Source: Delphinapterus leucas
Lineage: Eukaryota; Chordata; Mammalia; Artiodactyla; Monodontidae
Direction: 5' to 3'
Assembly: GCF_002288925.2 (NCBI RefSeq)
Contig: NW_022098058.1
Coordinates: 940,021-1,004,020, forward strand
DNA length: 64,000 nt
The translations under genes were made by a program, and so were the position numbers. Below, one piece after another: positions 23,776 through 36,484 of this stretch. Every line of letters begins with the position of its first letter. Position 1 is the stretch's first letter. The notes beneath the pieces are model-generated. The model made no database searches and was not told the origin of the DNA. It worked only from the letters and a program-made list of their open reading frames with translations.

Positions 23776-25505
23776 AATTAATCAGCAATAATAAAGAAAA
23801 AAATATCCCTAAAGCTTAAATAAACGCCTCAGTAAAAAAACCTGGATTCAAATGGAATATAATCGTGAGCCTTTTCAATTTCAATTTATGGCAACCAAAG
23901 ATCAAATCATGTTTTAAAAACTGCAGTTTAGTAATGAAATTCACAAGAGATATTAAGTTCCTAAGTGTCTGTTAGTCCCTCTGTAACCAAATAAAGTAAA
24001 ATGTAATTAATTTGAACTGTGCTAATGCTGTAATTTGTTATAATGCAACTTAGCTTAAAGTGCTATGTAATCTTTAGCCTATCTGTGCAGGGCAGGGCGG
24101 GAGGCAGGGGAGCAGAGTAAATAAGCATAGAGAGGACAGGTATTACTTCTTTAAAAGAAAAATGTTTTAAGGCTTTTAGCATCTTGTTCTTACCCAACTA
24201 AATTCCTTGTGTGTGTGTGTGTGTGTATATATATATTAGGAAAAAAAGCATTTCTTTAGACATCCAAGACACATAAGACACAGAATGTCATGGGCAGTGT
24301 ATGGGACAACTCAAATAGTCGTCACAACCCCCAGGATAAAGAAGGCTCAAACAAAGGACTAACTCTCTCTCAGGCAAGAGACAACAGGTTTGGAAATGTT
24401 AGTGCCAATCTCATTTCTAGTGATATTCTAAGACATAACAACAGTTTAAAAATTATGAAGATTTAAAGTGTCAGTGAATCATTCTCAACCACTTCTGAAA
24501 AACTACTCTGAAGCAGTGTTTGCCTACAGTGCCTGAACAACAAAAATAAGGGGCAACACTCAATAAACATAGTTCTGTACCAAACATTTTACTCAAGGGA
24601 TTTCCCCAATTCCCAAGCCCCTCAAGGAGCTACACGCAGGGCGCCCCTGACTGTATGTAGCTTGTGTGTACAATGGCCTATGTGTAAGCGCTCCATTCGC
24701 ATTGCAATGTAGTGACCCTCCAATACAGTGAGCACAATTCAGGATGAGGTTCCTCAAAGGGTAGAAGCAAAACTCCTCGTATTTGTGGATCGAGAAAACA
24801 TGTAACAACAGTGAAATATTATAAATTTAGTAATACTGTTAATTTATATTTTATCCATTAGAGAAGCACATAAATACATTTTTAAAATAGTAGTACATAC
24901 GCCTGTGAGACACTCTCGATTATGTCCATGGATAATTCTTGATATGCATATGCTTTTGCAGACCAGCTGCAATCATTCTTTCAGGTCCCTGGGACAGGAA
25001 CCATTGACCTAACCTGTCAGGGTACCTAAGCATCTACTACTCTTACACTGAGGATGGCCCCCTGCTCAAATGCAAGTGTCCCTGAAAATAATAACACATT
25101 AATTTATCATCAGTCATTTTCACCTTAGTATATACAAGCCTATTATAAGCTTTCCCATTAAACAGCTAGCTAAATATAGTGTTCATTAGGAGAGGAGAGG
25201 AAAAAGCAGAAGACCCTCAGGGAGACACAAGGCAGATTTCACCAACTTCATTATTTTCCTAAGAGACAGACCCACCTGGCCACTCGCCGGGGAGGGCTAG
25301 CATACACTGCCACCCTTATTCCCATAGAAGAGGTCTAAACCTTTCCGTTCACAAGATCCCAACCTTTGTTAATCCTTACTTTGGTGGTAACTACACCAAC
25401 TTTATCAAGAAAACTGAAGCTGTTTATGGGAGATTTTCATTTCCTTCTCTCTACGCCAAGTGATACTGATACCATCACCTGCTCTTCCCTACCTGAACGG
25501 AGATA
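23776..25505. other. RAD18 intron, mostly unassigned
   Basis: AT-rich single-copy-looking DNA. A (GT)/(AT) microsatellite lies at about 24209-24236. No exon seen. Confidence 0.5.
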
Positions 25506-25508
25506 GGG

Positions 25509-25770
25509 CAGTGTCTCTCAACCTTTTTCCATGACTGCCCCCACTCCCCACACCTAAGAAGTCCTTTCAGAGCTTTTTTTTTTTTCCCCTAATTGCCCCT
25601 CCATGAAATTTTAATACCACAAACATAATGTATATTTGTTTACATACTATGTGTGTGTATACATGCTTTACACGCAGAGTAAGATTTTCTTTTTAACCAT
25701 CTAGCCCCCTCCCGCAATTCCCACCCCTTGGGGGGTGAAATTGCTCCTACTGAGAACCCATGAGCTAGGG
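25509..25770. mobile_element. Possible hAT-like DNA transposon relic
   Basis: CAGTGTCTCTCAACCTTTTT at the left and GGTGAAATTGCTCCTACTGAGAACC at the right could be worn terminal inverted repeats. The interior is AT-rich. The family is uncertain. Confidence 0.4.
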
Positions 25771-25779
25771 GAATGGGAG

Positions 25780-27390
25780 AAAGGGGCGGTCATATAGCTC
25801 TAGGTCCTGGCAGGTATCACATCACTAGAGAAACAGTAAAGTCGGCTTCCTGCTGACACCCTCCAACACACACATACAATTTTTTTTCAACAGGAAGGTT
25901 ACAAAGCATCCCTACTCTTCCAGCTAAGTAAGCAGGACGGCCAAGCCTGTCAAATAACCTATTAGTCTGTGATCAATTAACCTCCGGGCTTTCAAATCAT
26001 CAGTACAAATCACCGATTTGTTGAAGGAAAATACTTGTGGAGCATTAAGGACACAAACCTAAGAGGTTTTTGCTACACTACTTCAGTGAAAACAGATGGT
26101 ACAGGAGGTTTACAAGACACATCTCAGAAGTGGTCTGCAATCTCCTCTTCGTCTGCAACTTCAATACTACCAACTAGCACGACGCACAGTGCCTCGATTT
26201 CCTCAATTCTCATCACCTTTCCTTCTACTCCAGCTCAGTCACTAACCTGATGATAACCAGATCACTAAACTGAATGACAGAAAGTTTGCGAGGCTTGACG
26301 TTTACCTAAAATGAAGTTTCAGCATATTTTGCTATGTCTGCTGCTCCAATTCTAGTCCCCACTAAGAAACTGTGAGTTGATGCTGACTAATACAATTAAA
26401 ATAGCAGACAGAAATGTCCATTCCTTTTTAAGGTAATGTACTTACTATATTCTACTCAAAAGCCACATTCCTGAAATTAAACATACTGTTTCACAAATAG
26501 GATTTTACAAAGAGACTACTGGGCAAAACAGGCAGTGTTACTAAAATTATCACTCTCAGATCTCTTCCTTGTGTATAGCAGTAATTAGTATTTTTGAAAT
26601 CTTAATCATTTTAATATGCCTTGGAGATCAAAAATTCCTTTCACACACTTGCAAGACATCTAAACAATCCTCCACAGGAGAAAATAAATTACTCCCTCCA
26701 GTATACCCAGAGTCAGGGCACGCACAAGCCTACACAGCTGTAGCTTTTAATTCTCAGACAAGAAATTTTTTCAGAGTAAACTTCAGGTTCCCTACAATTT
26801 GGGTTTGAAACACTCCAGGAGACCATGATTTAAGAAGCCAGATGAGTGTGGAGTCTGGAACTTGAACATTAGAGCTCCCTGTGCGAGGGTGTTCAAATCG
26901 TGCTGTCTGATGTCACCATCCAGACCAGGCTAGAGTGGATATTATTATACAAATTAAGTACATGAGATAAAGGTTTATGGGCAAAAAAAATATGAATCTT
27001 TAATTCTATGGAATTCCCAGCCCCTGTACAGGAAGAGTCTAGTAGCTCTATTTGGAACACCCACACTCAATTTTTCATACCATGTAGACTTCATTTTCAG
27101 CTCAAACTTTCCGAAGTGTAAGCTCAAGTGCTTTCTTCTTTGTTTGCTGGCTGCTGGCTGTTCTTTGTCCTAGTTGGTCCTCCTATAATATTTTACTCTT
27201 GTCATTCTCTGATCAAAAGTAGTGGCATAACATCTTATCAGGTGAAGGAAAACAGTTTCTTTGCTTATTTCTCTTGAAGCCTTCTATTTCTACCGGTCAA
27301 GATTTTACCACCAAAGCTGAAAAGTGACATACCAAGTTCCTCTGGCAAAGGGATGACTGCTCGTACTACCCAGAGGAAAAAAGTCACAGG
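25780..27390. other. RAD18 intron, nothing recognised
   Basis: No clear repeat family or exon. Short open frames only. Confidence 0.45.
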
Positions 27391-27399
27391 TTTCAGTGT

Positions 27400-27605
27400 T
27401 GGACAAAGTCAAGGTTTCAGTCTTGTTTCTGCCATTTAGTGTACCCTGGGCAAGCTACTTAATCTTTCCAAGTCTCAATATCCTCACCTGTAAAGTCAGG
27501 ATAATAAGACATATAGTTCAAAGGAATATTTTAAAGATTAACCAATATAATACACAGAATGTTTAGCATAGAGCTTGGCACACAGTAAGTGTTCAATAAA
27601 CGCTG
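27400..27605 (+). repeat. MIR SINE, plus strand
   Basis: CCTGGGCAAGCTACTTAATC, then CTGTAAAGTCAGGATAATA, then GGCACACAGTAAGTGTTCAA, in MIR order. Confidence 0.88.
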
Positions 27606-27609
27606 CATC

Positions 27610-28535
27610 CATTTTCATAAACCAGATTTGGGTCTGAATTACCCAAATAACTGCCTCAGCACCATGCTTCACTTTGCCCTAGGAGACCAGATCACTATGT
27701 GCTGTTTTAATCTTTAATCTTTGGTTTCTATGACACCAGGGTGCAAATTCATCAGAACTTTTTATTTATCCAGCATGGCAGGTACACAGGGTACTGTGGG
27801 GTAGGTAAAATGCAAACATCTGCTATAAAAATCCTGCGGATTAAAGATTACTTACAAGTGGAATTTTTCTGTTATCTACTAGTTACTCTCCACCAATCCC
27901 CACCCCACCCCCAAATCTCCCCTCATAATTGTGGCATTAATTTGAGCATGGTTGAGTATATCCAACTTAAAAAAATACTTCTTTAAGGGCTGATCACTGG
28001 AAGACTGATGGACAGCATATAAGCCCACTAGACAACGGTACTTAAATAAATGCTACCAGCTCCATGAATCCTTCCTCAGGCCCCTGTTTCAAATACTCTG
28101 TTCTACAGGGTGAGCAACAACTTATGTGCCAAGTATTTTAGCAGGTGGCTCACAATAACATTAGAATAGTAAACATCCTAGGTTGAAAAAAAAAAATCAC
28201 TCAATGACAAAACAAAAAATTACCATTTTGTTAGCACTTACTTCTACAAATCACTGTGATGACTAGTTTATATACACTAGCTTTAATTCATATAAGCACC
28301 CTAGGTTTTATCCCCAATTGACAGGTAGACAAAAACTCAGAGAAACTAAAGGGAAAAGAGGGATGTTTTCATGCTCTCCACTAGATCTAGAAAAAGATAA
28401 AATGAAGAAAGCTCCAGATTCAGATATAAGAAAAATATAATAACAGAACGAACTTATTATCAAGTAATATGTGGAAAATCCTTAATAAGAGCTGAAATGT
28501 TCAATTTACAAAGAATTCACAATACACGATCACCT
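27610..28535. other. RAD18 intron, nothing recognised
   Basis: AT-rich DNA without a named repeat or exon. Confidence 0.45.
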
Positions 28536-28539
28536 CATT

Positions 28540-28690
28540 TGCTTTTAGAAGCACCCAGAGAGGTTGGCAGGGCACAGGCACTATCATCCTATTTTATCAA
28601 CGAGGAAACTGAAGCCCAGGGAAATTAATTCAATAATCTACCACGTGCCAGGCACCCTGCTAGAGGCGCAAATCCATGGCTGAGCTGATG
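28540..28690 (-). repeat. MIR/L2-type fragment, minus strand
   Basis: TATTTTATCAACGAGGAAAC, then GAAGCCCAGGGAAATTAA, then CCACGTGCCAGGCACCCTGC, reading as reverse MIR/L2 3' sequence. Confidence 0.6.
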
Positions 28691-28720
28691 AACAAAGATG
28701 AACAAAGATGAACAAAGATG
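28687..28720. repeat. 10-bp tandem repeat, 3.4 copies
   Basis: The unit GATGAACAAA is repeated perfectly three times and then begins a fourth. It is probably recent slippage. Confidence 0.95.
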
Positions 28721-29078
28721 GAAGGCTAGGTACAGGGATCTGATGGACGCATATAAATTTCAAGGACTCGATGTCATAGCATCTTAGGGGAAGATACAAT
28801 GCCCCATTCATCCAAAGGACTGTAGATCCCAGGTACCACCCAGTTTAAGCTCTTTTGAAAATGCAAAAGATATGGGAACACGACTCCACGTTCCCACATT
28901 TTCTCTACAAGCTTTTCAACAATCAAAATTCTCCATCTGAAACAAGATGAACCATTTAGCTTTCAGGGGTATTCTGAAGTCCAGAAATGTTCCCAGAAAG
29001 AAAAAAAAAAAAACACAGTCTGTAATAAAATACAAAACAGTAAGGTATATTAGTAGAAAAAGATTTTGTGGCAACTTT

Positions 29079-29158
29079 AAATTCATTCAATGACATATTC
29101 TTAACAGTTAAAAACCAAATTCATTCAATGACACATTCTTAACAGTTAAAAACCAAAT
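29079..29158. repeat. 38-bp tandem duplication
   Basis: Copies at 29079-29116 and 29117-29154, starting AAATTCATTCAATGACA, differ by one base (TATTC versus CATTC). Four bases of a third copy follow. Confidence 0.95.
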
Positions 29159-29479
29159 GTAATGTGTTAACCTTCCAAAAACGATTAAAAAGATTTTAAA
29201 AAATAACAAAGCTATCATTGAATTACAGTAAGATACTTACACCTTAGGTTCAGTTACTTTGACAAGGTTTTCTTTAGATACTGTTTTCTCTTAATTTGAC
29301 CAGAAACATAAACACCTATTCAGCAATTTTCTTAATAATTCCAGTGCCCCTAAATTACAAAACCCCGTTACTATATCTGTCATACCTTACTGCTGCATCA
29401 CGAACCTTCACGAACCAATTTATATAATATGACACTGACGAAGACGACGACGATTTCCAAAACTTTATTGTAAAGTACC

Positions 29480-30270
29480 TACTCTTTTTTTGGCTAAAGT
29501 AAATTCATATCTTTACATGGTTCAAAATCAAAATGGCATGAGAAGATGGACACTGAGAGGTCTCACTTCCTCCTCTGTCCGCAGGCAGTCCGTTCCCCTC
29601 TGACTCCAGCACATAATCACTTACTAGTTTGTTGTTTATTCTTCTGATGTTTCTTTATGCAAAACCAAACAAATAAAAGTATACTCATTTCCTCCCCTTT
29701 TAGAAAAGAAACAGAATGCTATCTATGCTGTTCTGAATTTTGGTCTTTTCACTTGCAAACGTATCCTGGAAATCTCTCCCTGTCAGCATGTAGAGATTTT
29801 CCTTTTTGAACAATCACATAGCATCTCATTGTGTGGATGTACCAGAGTTTAATCAACCAGCCCCCAAGGATGAATACTCAAAGTAGTTTCCAACCTTCTG
29901 TTATGATAAACAATGACTCGATGAGTAACTCCAAGTATAGTCATTTGTACGGGTGGTGTACCTATAGGACAAATTCATGAGAATACTGGGTAAAAGGCCA
30001 AACAGTACTTTTGGTTGGTCTCACCAGCTTCCTCTCCTTAGGGACTGTATTATGTAGCACTCCAACCACTAATAAATGAGAGTGTGTGTTTCCTCATACC
30101 CTTACTGCAGAGTCTATTAGCAAATGTTAAGATGCTTGCCAACCTAACCGGTGAGAAATAGATGCAATTTGCATTTCTCTCTGGGCAAACCATCTGTTCA
30201 GGGCTTTTGCCCATTTTTCTTTTGAGTTTGTGGGTCCTTTCCTTCTCAGTCTCTAGGTGCTCAAAAAGAA
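29480..30270 (-). mobile_element. Old L1 fragment, minus strand
   Basis: TTTACATGGTTCAAAATCAA, then CATAGCATCTCATTGTGTGG, then TGCAATTTGCATTTCTCTCT and GCTTTTGCCCATTTTTCTTT, typical reverse L1 3' sequence. Confidence 0.75.
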
Positions 30271-30601
30271 TATCAAATGTTGAATGTTTTTAAAAAGGTT
30301 CTATTAAACCTCTATACATGATAAGAAAATGTATTAGCATGTCTTCTTTCATAGTCAACAACATTTCTAAGTTATATCTGAAAGTTAAACACACTCGAAG
30401 TTTTTTCTTAGTGGACGACAAAGAATTCCAAAGCAAGCATCTACTGTATGGGCAATCCTCACTATTGGGTGATCCTACAGAACTTTCCTGGCATGTTCTG
30501 TTTCCCATTCTCAAAGGCTCACACCTCAAACTGCCTACCCACCAGCCCACCCCAATCTCAGCTGATGAAACTGCCTTAACTACATTAAGAAGATAAAAGC
30601 A

Positions 30602-30725
30602 GGGGAGCTCCCTGGTGGCCTAGTGCTTAGGATTCTGGGCTTTCAGTGCCAAGGTCCAGGTTCAACCTCTGGTTGGGGAACTGAGATCCTGCAAGCCACG
30701 CAGCGCAGTCAAATATTTAAAAACA
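30602..30725 (+). mobile_element. CHRL-like SINE
   Basis: GGGGAGCTCCCTGGTGGCCT, then GGTTGGGGAACTGAGATCCT and a short A-rich end. No clear TSD. It is the only CHR-type element between 16.05 and 41.3 kb. Confidence 0.85.
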
Positions 30726-30739
30726 AAAAAACCGGCAGG

Positions 30740-31860
30740 AACTTGCTGCCCCTGCAACTGTGCCTAGGTCCTGCCTTCCTTGCTGCTTCTATAGGTCAGT
30801 CAACCCCTCTCCTAACAAAGGCCGACCCTTCCACCTGCTCCCACCTCGCTGCCTCCTCGGGACTTCACTCACGCAGCTGTCTCCCCACCCCTCATCAGTG
30901 TCCCCTTCTCGACCGCATATTCCCATCAAAGCCCTCCCGCAATCCCGTGTTCCTCCACGTACAGTCCTAACCTCCGCCACCCTTCACAGCAGAAGTTCCC
31001 GAGAGCTGGTGGGAGTTGCTCTCTCCTTCGTCCCCTAAGGCTTCCCCTCAGTGCACACCGGTCAGTCTTCCAGGGAACCCCTTCACTCATAGCCACACCT
31101 GCTAAAACCTTCATGTTGCCCAAGTCCACACAGTCCCTGCTCCCTAGTCAAACAAGTCTTGTCTCATTTGACTTCTCATCTGTTTTCTTCTGTCAGCTTC
31201 CATGGTATCACAATGTCTTAGTTTTCTTCATCCACCACTGGTCTTATTCTTCCTGGATCTCGTTTGCTCAGTCTTTTCTAAATGCTTCTACTTTCTCAAT
31301 GTTCAAGTGAGAGAGGGTTCAGTCCTAGGTGCCTTTTTCTTCTGCACATCTGCACTACAGGCTCAGAGCCAACACCATGCCTTTAAGTGTATCTCGGGCC
31401 CTGATCTCTCTCCTTACTGCCGCCTCCTTGTCTGATATCTCTACTTGGTCATCTCACAAGCCCCAAACAAAACCCCTGATTACAAACACGACCCACCCCC
31501 AACCCTTGGCCAAGCTTTCTACTGCCTCTCTCAGATTTCCCCATCTTACTTAGCAAGTACAACCATGCACCCAGTTGTTAAAGCCAAAATTCACCCACAG
31601 GCTGAGCTTTTCCTGTCCTACCACGTCCAAACCACCTGCACATGCTGTCTATCCTACCTCCAAAATATATCCCCAATCCCACCCATTTCCATCTTTACCA
31701 TGATGGTCTTAATCTGCTCTACCATGACCCCTCGGACGGACGGGACCAAAGCCTAACTGGTCTCCCTGCTGCCACTCGCTTCACCTCTAACCCCCCCGAT
31801 CACTCTTCACAGCATCTGGAGTCATCCTTTTAAACCATATAAACCAGACCATACTGTTAC
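30740..31860 (+). mobile_element. L2 LINE fragment, plus strand
   Basis: GTTCAGTCCTAGGTGCCTTT at 31319, CTGATATCTCTACTTGGTCA at 31432, TACCTCCAAAATATATCCCC at 31654 and AACTGGTCTCCCTGCTGCCA at 31756 follow the order of L2 ORF2. Frames are broken. Confidence 0.8.
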
Positions 31861-32030
31861 CAGATCAACATTGATAAGTCAGTTGGTCCCCAAAGTAATC
31901 TATAGATTGAATTTAATCTCATCCAAAATTCCAGTAGACCTTTTCTTTCTTTTTTAGCAACTGACAAGTTAATTTTAAATAGAGATGCAAAAGGACCCAG
32001 AATAGCCAAAACAATTTTTAAGCCCATGGC
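31861..32030 (+). mobile_element. L1 ORF2 fragment, plus strand
   Basis: AATCTATAGATTGAATTTAA, then TCCAAAATTCCAGTAGACC, then CCCAGAATAGCCAAAACAAT, the familiar L1 ORF2 segment. Confidence 0.8.
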
Positions 32031-32099
32031 AGCACCTCTGGCCTCGGGCATCAATCATCTCTTTGATGGAAGTGTCTGCCACACAAATGCTATCATTTT

Positions 32100-33665
32100 T
32101 TTAGGTGGCAAGGAAAGGGTTAGGAAATATTGTATTCAAGAGAGAATCATACCTTTTAGGTCAATCATTTTAAATTCTTATAAAAAGTGAAGAAAAGTAC
32201 TGTGTATTTTTTTTCAAGGAAGAGATAAAAGGACATTAGGTTAATTCCGAACACTGGAATCCTCTTGGCCCTCTGGAAAAAACTCAATTTCAAGGTACAA
32301 TCAAACATTTGTGCTTATGTTTAACTTATAAATTTAAGGGAAAAAAAGAAAAAAAAGAAGACATTAACTCTGAGAGTCTAATGTAAGGGACAAATTTTTT
32401 TAATTAGCAAAATTTTCACCACTACAATTAGATACTGAATCAAAATCTCAAGTTAAGTGGGCAGGGGGACAAAATCACAATGCTTCATTTTGTTCTGACT
32501 CAACTATTAGCAGCATAAATGACCAACACAAAAAAACCCCAATACTAGAAGACAACGAGATCACAGTAACAGGTTACAATATTCAGCCTCGTAAGGAGAA
32601 AGGAATTACAAGACAAGCAGCATCTCAAGGTGAAAATTTCCTCTACCGCTGAAGAAGCTTTCATTCGAATACAAGTACCCTTGACAACAAGAGGCAGGGT
32701 ATGAAGCTCGTGATGGGAGCAGCATGTCTTCTGCACAGCCAGGCCCACTTCTATATCATCTGCCCAGCTGCCCATGCCGAGGACGCATGTTCAACTGTAC
32801 AAATGTGGGATGCCTGGCCAATACCAACCACCAAACCACAGAAACCCAGTATCAAGTCAAGGTTCAGGCCATAAAACTCTAGTCTTACAATCTGTTCAAG
32901 GAGGAGGAGAATTTGAAAACTGCCTTATACTGCTGGGTTTTAGGCAGTGGACACTGAACCGCCTTGTGACTCAGTTCCCACAAAAATGAGGCCTTAGACC
33001 AAATGATCTAGTGTATGAGAATTATCCCTCCAAAACTATATTGACTCCAAATTTTAATGTTGATACATATTTGTTAATTTTTGATCTGTACTATTACCCA
33101 TACTCCAGTAGCAAGATGCAAAAGGCTCCAACGAAACGTGCTTACTAGGGCAGGGGCAGCGTAGTAAAGCACCTTCCAGGCTTCCACAAGTGACTTCTGC
33201 AGAATTACCTAAAAAATAACAAGCCTCCGCATTTGAGGCCCATCATACTTTAATGCTTGAGCCTCTCTAAGATACAAGAACAATGGGTACTACTTACGTG
33301 GTAAAATCAATAGGAGTAAGCAAAATCAGCAATTTAAAATGTACCCATGTTCCAGAATGTGACTATTTGTGTGGGACTAAGAGAACAAAGAAGACGTGAA
33401 AATAAACACGGCATGTCCCTCTGACAGGACAACCATATAATCTACCATCTAAACCCAGACACTGGGGAGAGTGATACAGGGTACTACTAATAATGATGCC
33501 AAGAGAATAAGTGGGAACCAGCCGATCTCAGAGACACCAGAACATATGGTCATTCTATGTCTAACTGACATTTTAAATAACTCAATTAAAATGCTGTTCT
33601 ACTCACAAAGGAATCAATGGCACCCAAGATAAAAATTCTGACGCAATTCATGTTATAACGGGGCA
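32100..33665. other. RAD18 intron, nothing recognised
   Basis: Unassigned intronic DNA. No splice-flanked frames on either strand. Confidence 0.45.
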
Positions 33666-33669
33666 AAAT

Positions 33670-33815
33670 CTGGGCTGAGAATTACTGGCTTCAATTCTAT
33701 TTGGTGAATGATTTGAGAAAAGTCACATCACCTCTCTAGGCCTCCACTTCCTTACCTGTGATATGAAGCTACTACATTCAGTGATTTCTCAAGGTACCTT
33801 TGAAATTGAAAATGT
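33670..33815 (+). repeat. MIR SINE, plus strand
   Basis: AGTCACATCACCTCTCTAGG, then CCTCCACTTCCTTACCTGTG and GGTACCTTTGAAATTGAAAA fit the MIR core. Confidence 0.75.
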
Positions 33816-33849
33816 TTGTATTCTATCCTAACGTGCCTTCTTCCCAGGT

Positions 33850-35500
33850 GCTGAAGGTCTCCAAGGAGACCTCAAAACATGTGTTCTTCTGATTTAAAAG
33901 CAAAGATAGTATAAACTGAGAGGGCAGGAAAAAAGCTCTGACTTTAACTTTCAAGTTGACTATAACAAATGATAAACTTGAACAATTCACTGAAAATACA
34001 AAATTCCAACAGCATGATGTGCAAGTTACATACCATTTCTAGTTCATCCAATTTCATTCACCAGAACAAGACTAAAGGATTCTGATTCTGACAATTTGTG
34101 TTAAACTAGAGAAAGCTCTTAACTGCCTGCCTATGTTTGGGGGTCTAGGAGTGCTGATCCAAAATAACGATTGATCCTCTAACATTTAGAAGGAACTGGT
34201 AGTTCCTTCAAGGTCTCATACTTACTCTGCTCCAAGCATTCTGAAAAATACGTTCTCGCCTACTCTTTTGTTTTTTTTTTTTTAATGAAGAACTAAACTC
34301 TGAACCAGTCAAGATTATATCTGTTTTATGAATCAAGCCAAATATACAAAGAAGCACATTGAAACAAGAATTCCTATATGGTTTACAAAATGTCTGAAAA
34401 ACTAAAAAGGGAAACACATTTTTAAAAACTTCAACCTTATGCAAATAGCAAGTATTACCGCGTCATGCCAACCCAAACTCTCACAACTACAGTCATCGTA
34501 CCAAAACCTCCGGTGACAATCAGACACTGCTACAAGCTATGACAATGAAGGTATCATGTGACAAGTGTGGAACCTAGAAGGGACTGCCAATTTCAACAAG
34601 CATTTTAGATACACAAGTTAGCAACCACTATGGAATTGTAAAACTCTATCCTGATGCAGAAAATTGAAGGGTGCAAAGTAATTTTACAGAGGGTCTTTAT
34701 ATCATGGCAGTTCATGAATTTGGTGAAAACAAAGAAAAATATCTACCACCTAGGGTTGACTCAGAATGCTGAAAAATCATGAATTTATTATAAAACAAAA
34801 CCAAAAAAAGCTACTATAAAGAAGTCCATCAGATTACCCAGTGAAAATGCATTAAAAAAAAAAATCCCTAAAAGGTGCCAACATGAAGTATCTGAGATTA
34901 GAAGAAAACCTCATTATTTAACAGCAAATACCCTTTGCCAATGAGAACGGGAGAAAAGATAAAAACTATCTGTACTTTCACATTGTTCTGGGAGGATCAC
35001 TACTCAAACCACTTTTACAAGTATATATTCACTAATGAAAACATGGTAACTGAAGACGATGAGGCCTATCGTAAACGGTGCATGTTTTCTCTTTTGATGA
35101 AACGTAAAGGCCGGGTTAGCTACATCCTCTGAGGTAGAATCAGTCTATAAAGTAAAAACATTAGCACAAGAAAGCAAAACTGATAAAACAAGTAAGACAA
35201 CCGAGAGGAAAACAGAATTCTTCCTTCACGCTTCATTTATGGATTAAATTTTAACATAGTACAAAATAATGCACTTTATGGAATGTACTACACAGGGCTT
35301 TATTAATTTATATGACTAAATGTAATATGTACTATTAAATGAAAGAAAAAAAAGAATTCAATAACTAAACTTACTACAACCTAGAAACTGTGCAATTTAC
35401 CACTGAAGAAAATGTTTCGATGACTTTGGTTTTCCAGTATTCAATACATTCTTTGAATATTTTCATGCCACTATGTCTCCTTATTTTGATGTTGTAATGT
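33850..35500. other. RAD18 intron, nothing recognised
   Basis: AT-rich DNA without a recognised element or exon. Confidence 0.45.
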
Positions 35501-35504
35501 ACTT

Positions 35505-36480
35505 AAAAAAAAACTTTAATTTTAGAATAGTTTTATATTTACAGAGAAGTTGCAAAGATAGTACAGAAAGTTCCCATATGCCCCACACCCAGTTTCTTCT
35601 ATTGCTAACATCCTACATTAGGTCTGATACATTAGTTACAACCAATGAAGCAATATTAATACGTTATTATTACTAAGGTTCATATTTGATTTGTATTTCT
35701 TTAGTCTTTACTTAATGTCCTTTTTTGGTTCCAGTGTCCCATTCAGGACACCACATTACATTTAGTAGTCATATCTCCTTAGATGCCTCCAGACAGTGTT
35801 GGTTTCTCAGACTTTCCTTGTTTTCGATGACCTTGACAGTTTTGAGGCATGCTGGTCAGGTCATTTTGCAGAATGACCCTCAGCTGGAGTTTGTCTGATG
35901 TTTTTCACACAGTCTGACTGAGGTTACTGAGTTTGGAGGAGGAAGACCACAGAGGTAATGTGTCATTTCCAGGGCATCACACCAAGAGCACACACGCCAT
36001 CAACAGAACACTGCTGTTGATGCTGACCTTGATCTCTTGGCTGAGGTACGTCTGTCAGGTTTTTGTTTTCTCTTCTTCTCCCCTTCTTTTCCCTTTCCTT
36101 TCCTCTCACCTTCCTTCCCCCCTTTTCTGTCTCTTTTTCTAGCATTTCCCTGCTTCCTGCCCCAGCCCTGGATTCAGCCATTTCTCCAAGAAGCACTGGT
36201 TCCTTCTTCTGGAAAATGTTATTAAATACCAAGATCAGGGTACTAGGTGTGCTCCTTGCAGCTGTGCTGCCCTTGCTTCTGGGCCCTGGCAGCTCACAGA
36301 AAAAGGAAACACATGTGTAAAATAACTAGCTCACTTACACACACAGATCTATAAATATTTCTGTATGTATCCATCTGACTCTATATTAAGCTAAACATGA
36401 GTTCATTTTAAGGTCTCCAATTCTAATCCACTACCACATGGATAGTTTTAGCCTTATTTGTCTGTAGTCTCCCCTCCAAC
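35505..36480 (-). mobile_element. Old L1 3' end, minus strand
   Basis: TTTTAGAATAGTTTTATATT, then GATAGTACAGAAAGTTCCCA, then AGACTTTCCTTGTTTTCGAT, and GGAGGAAGACCACAGAGGTA, the reverse of an L1M-type 3' region. The part beyond 36.06 kb is less certain. Confidence 0.8.
36058..36145. repeat. Polypyrimidine tract
   Basis: About 85 bases of T and C with very few purines (blocks of CTTCTTCTCCCC, CCTTTCCTTTCC and CCTTCCCCCC). Within the old L1; GA-rich in the RAD18 transcript. Confidence 0.85.
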
Positions 36481-36484
36481 AGTC

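Noticed and set aside
28687..28720. Regularly spaced short repeats as a CRISPR-like array
   Set aside because: Direct tandem copies without spacers, in a mammalian intron.
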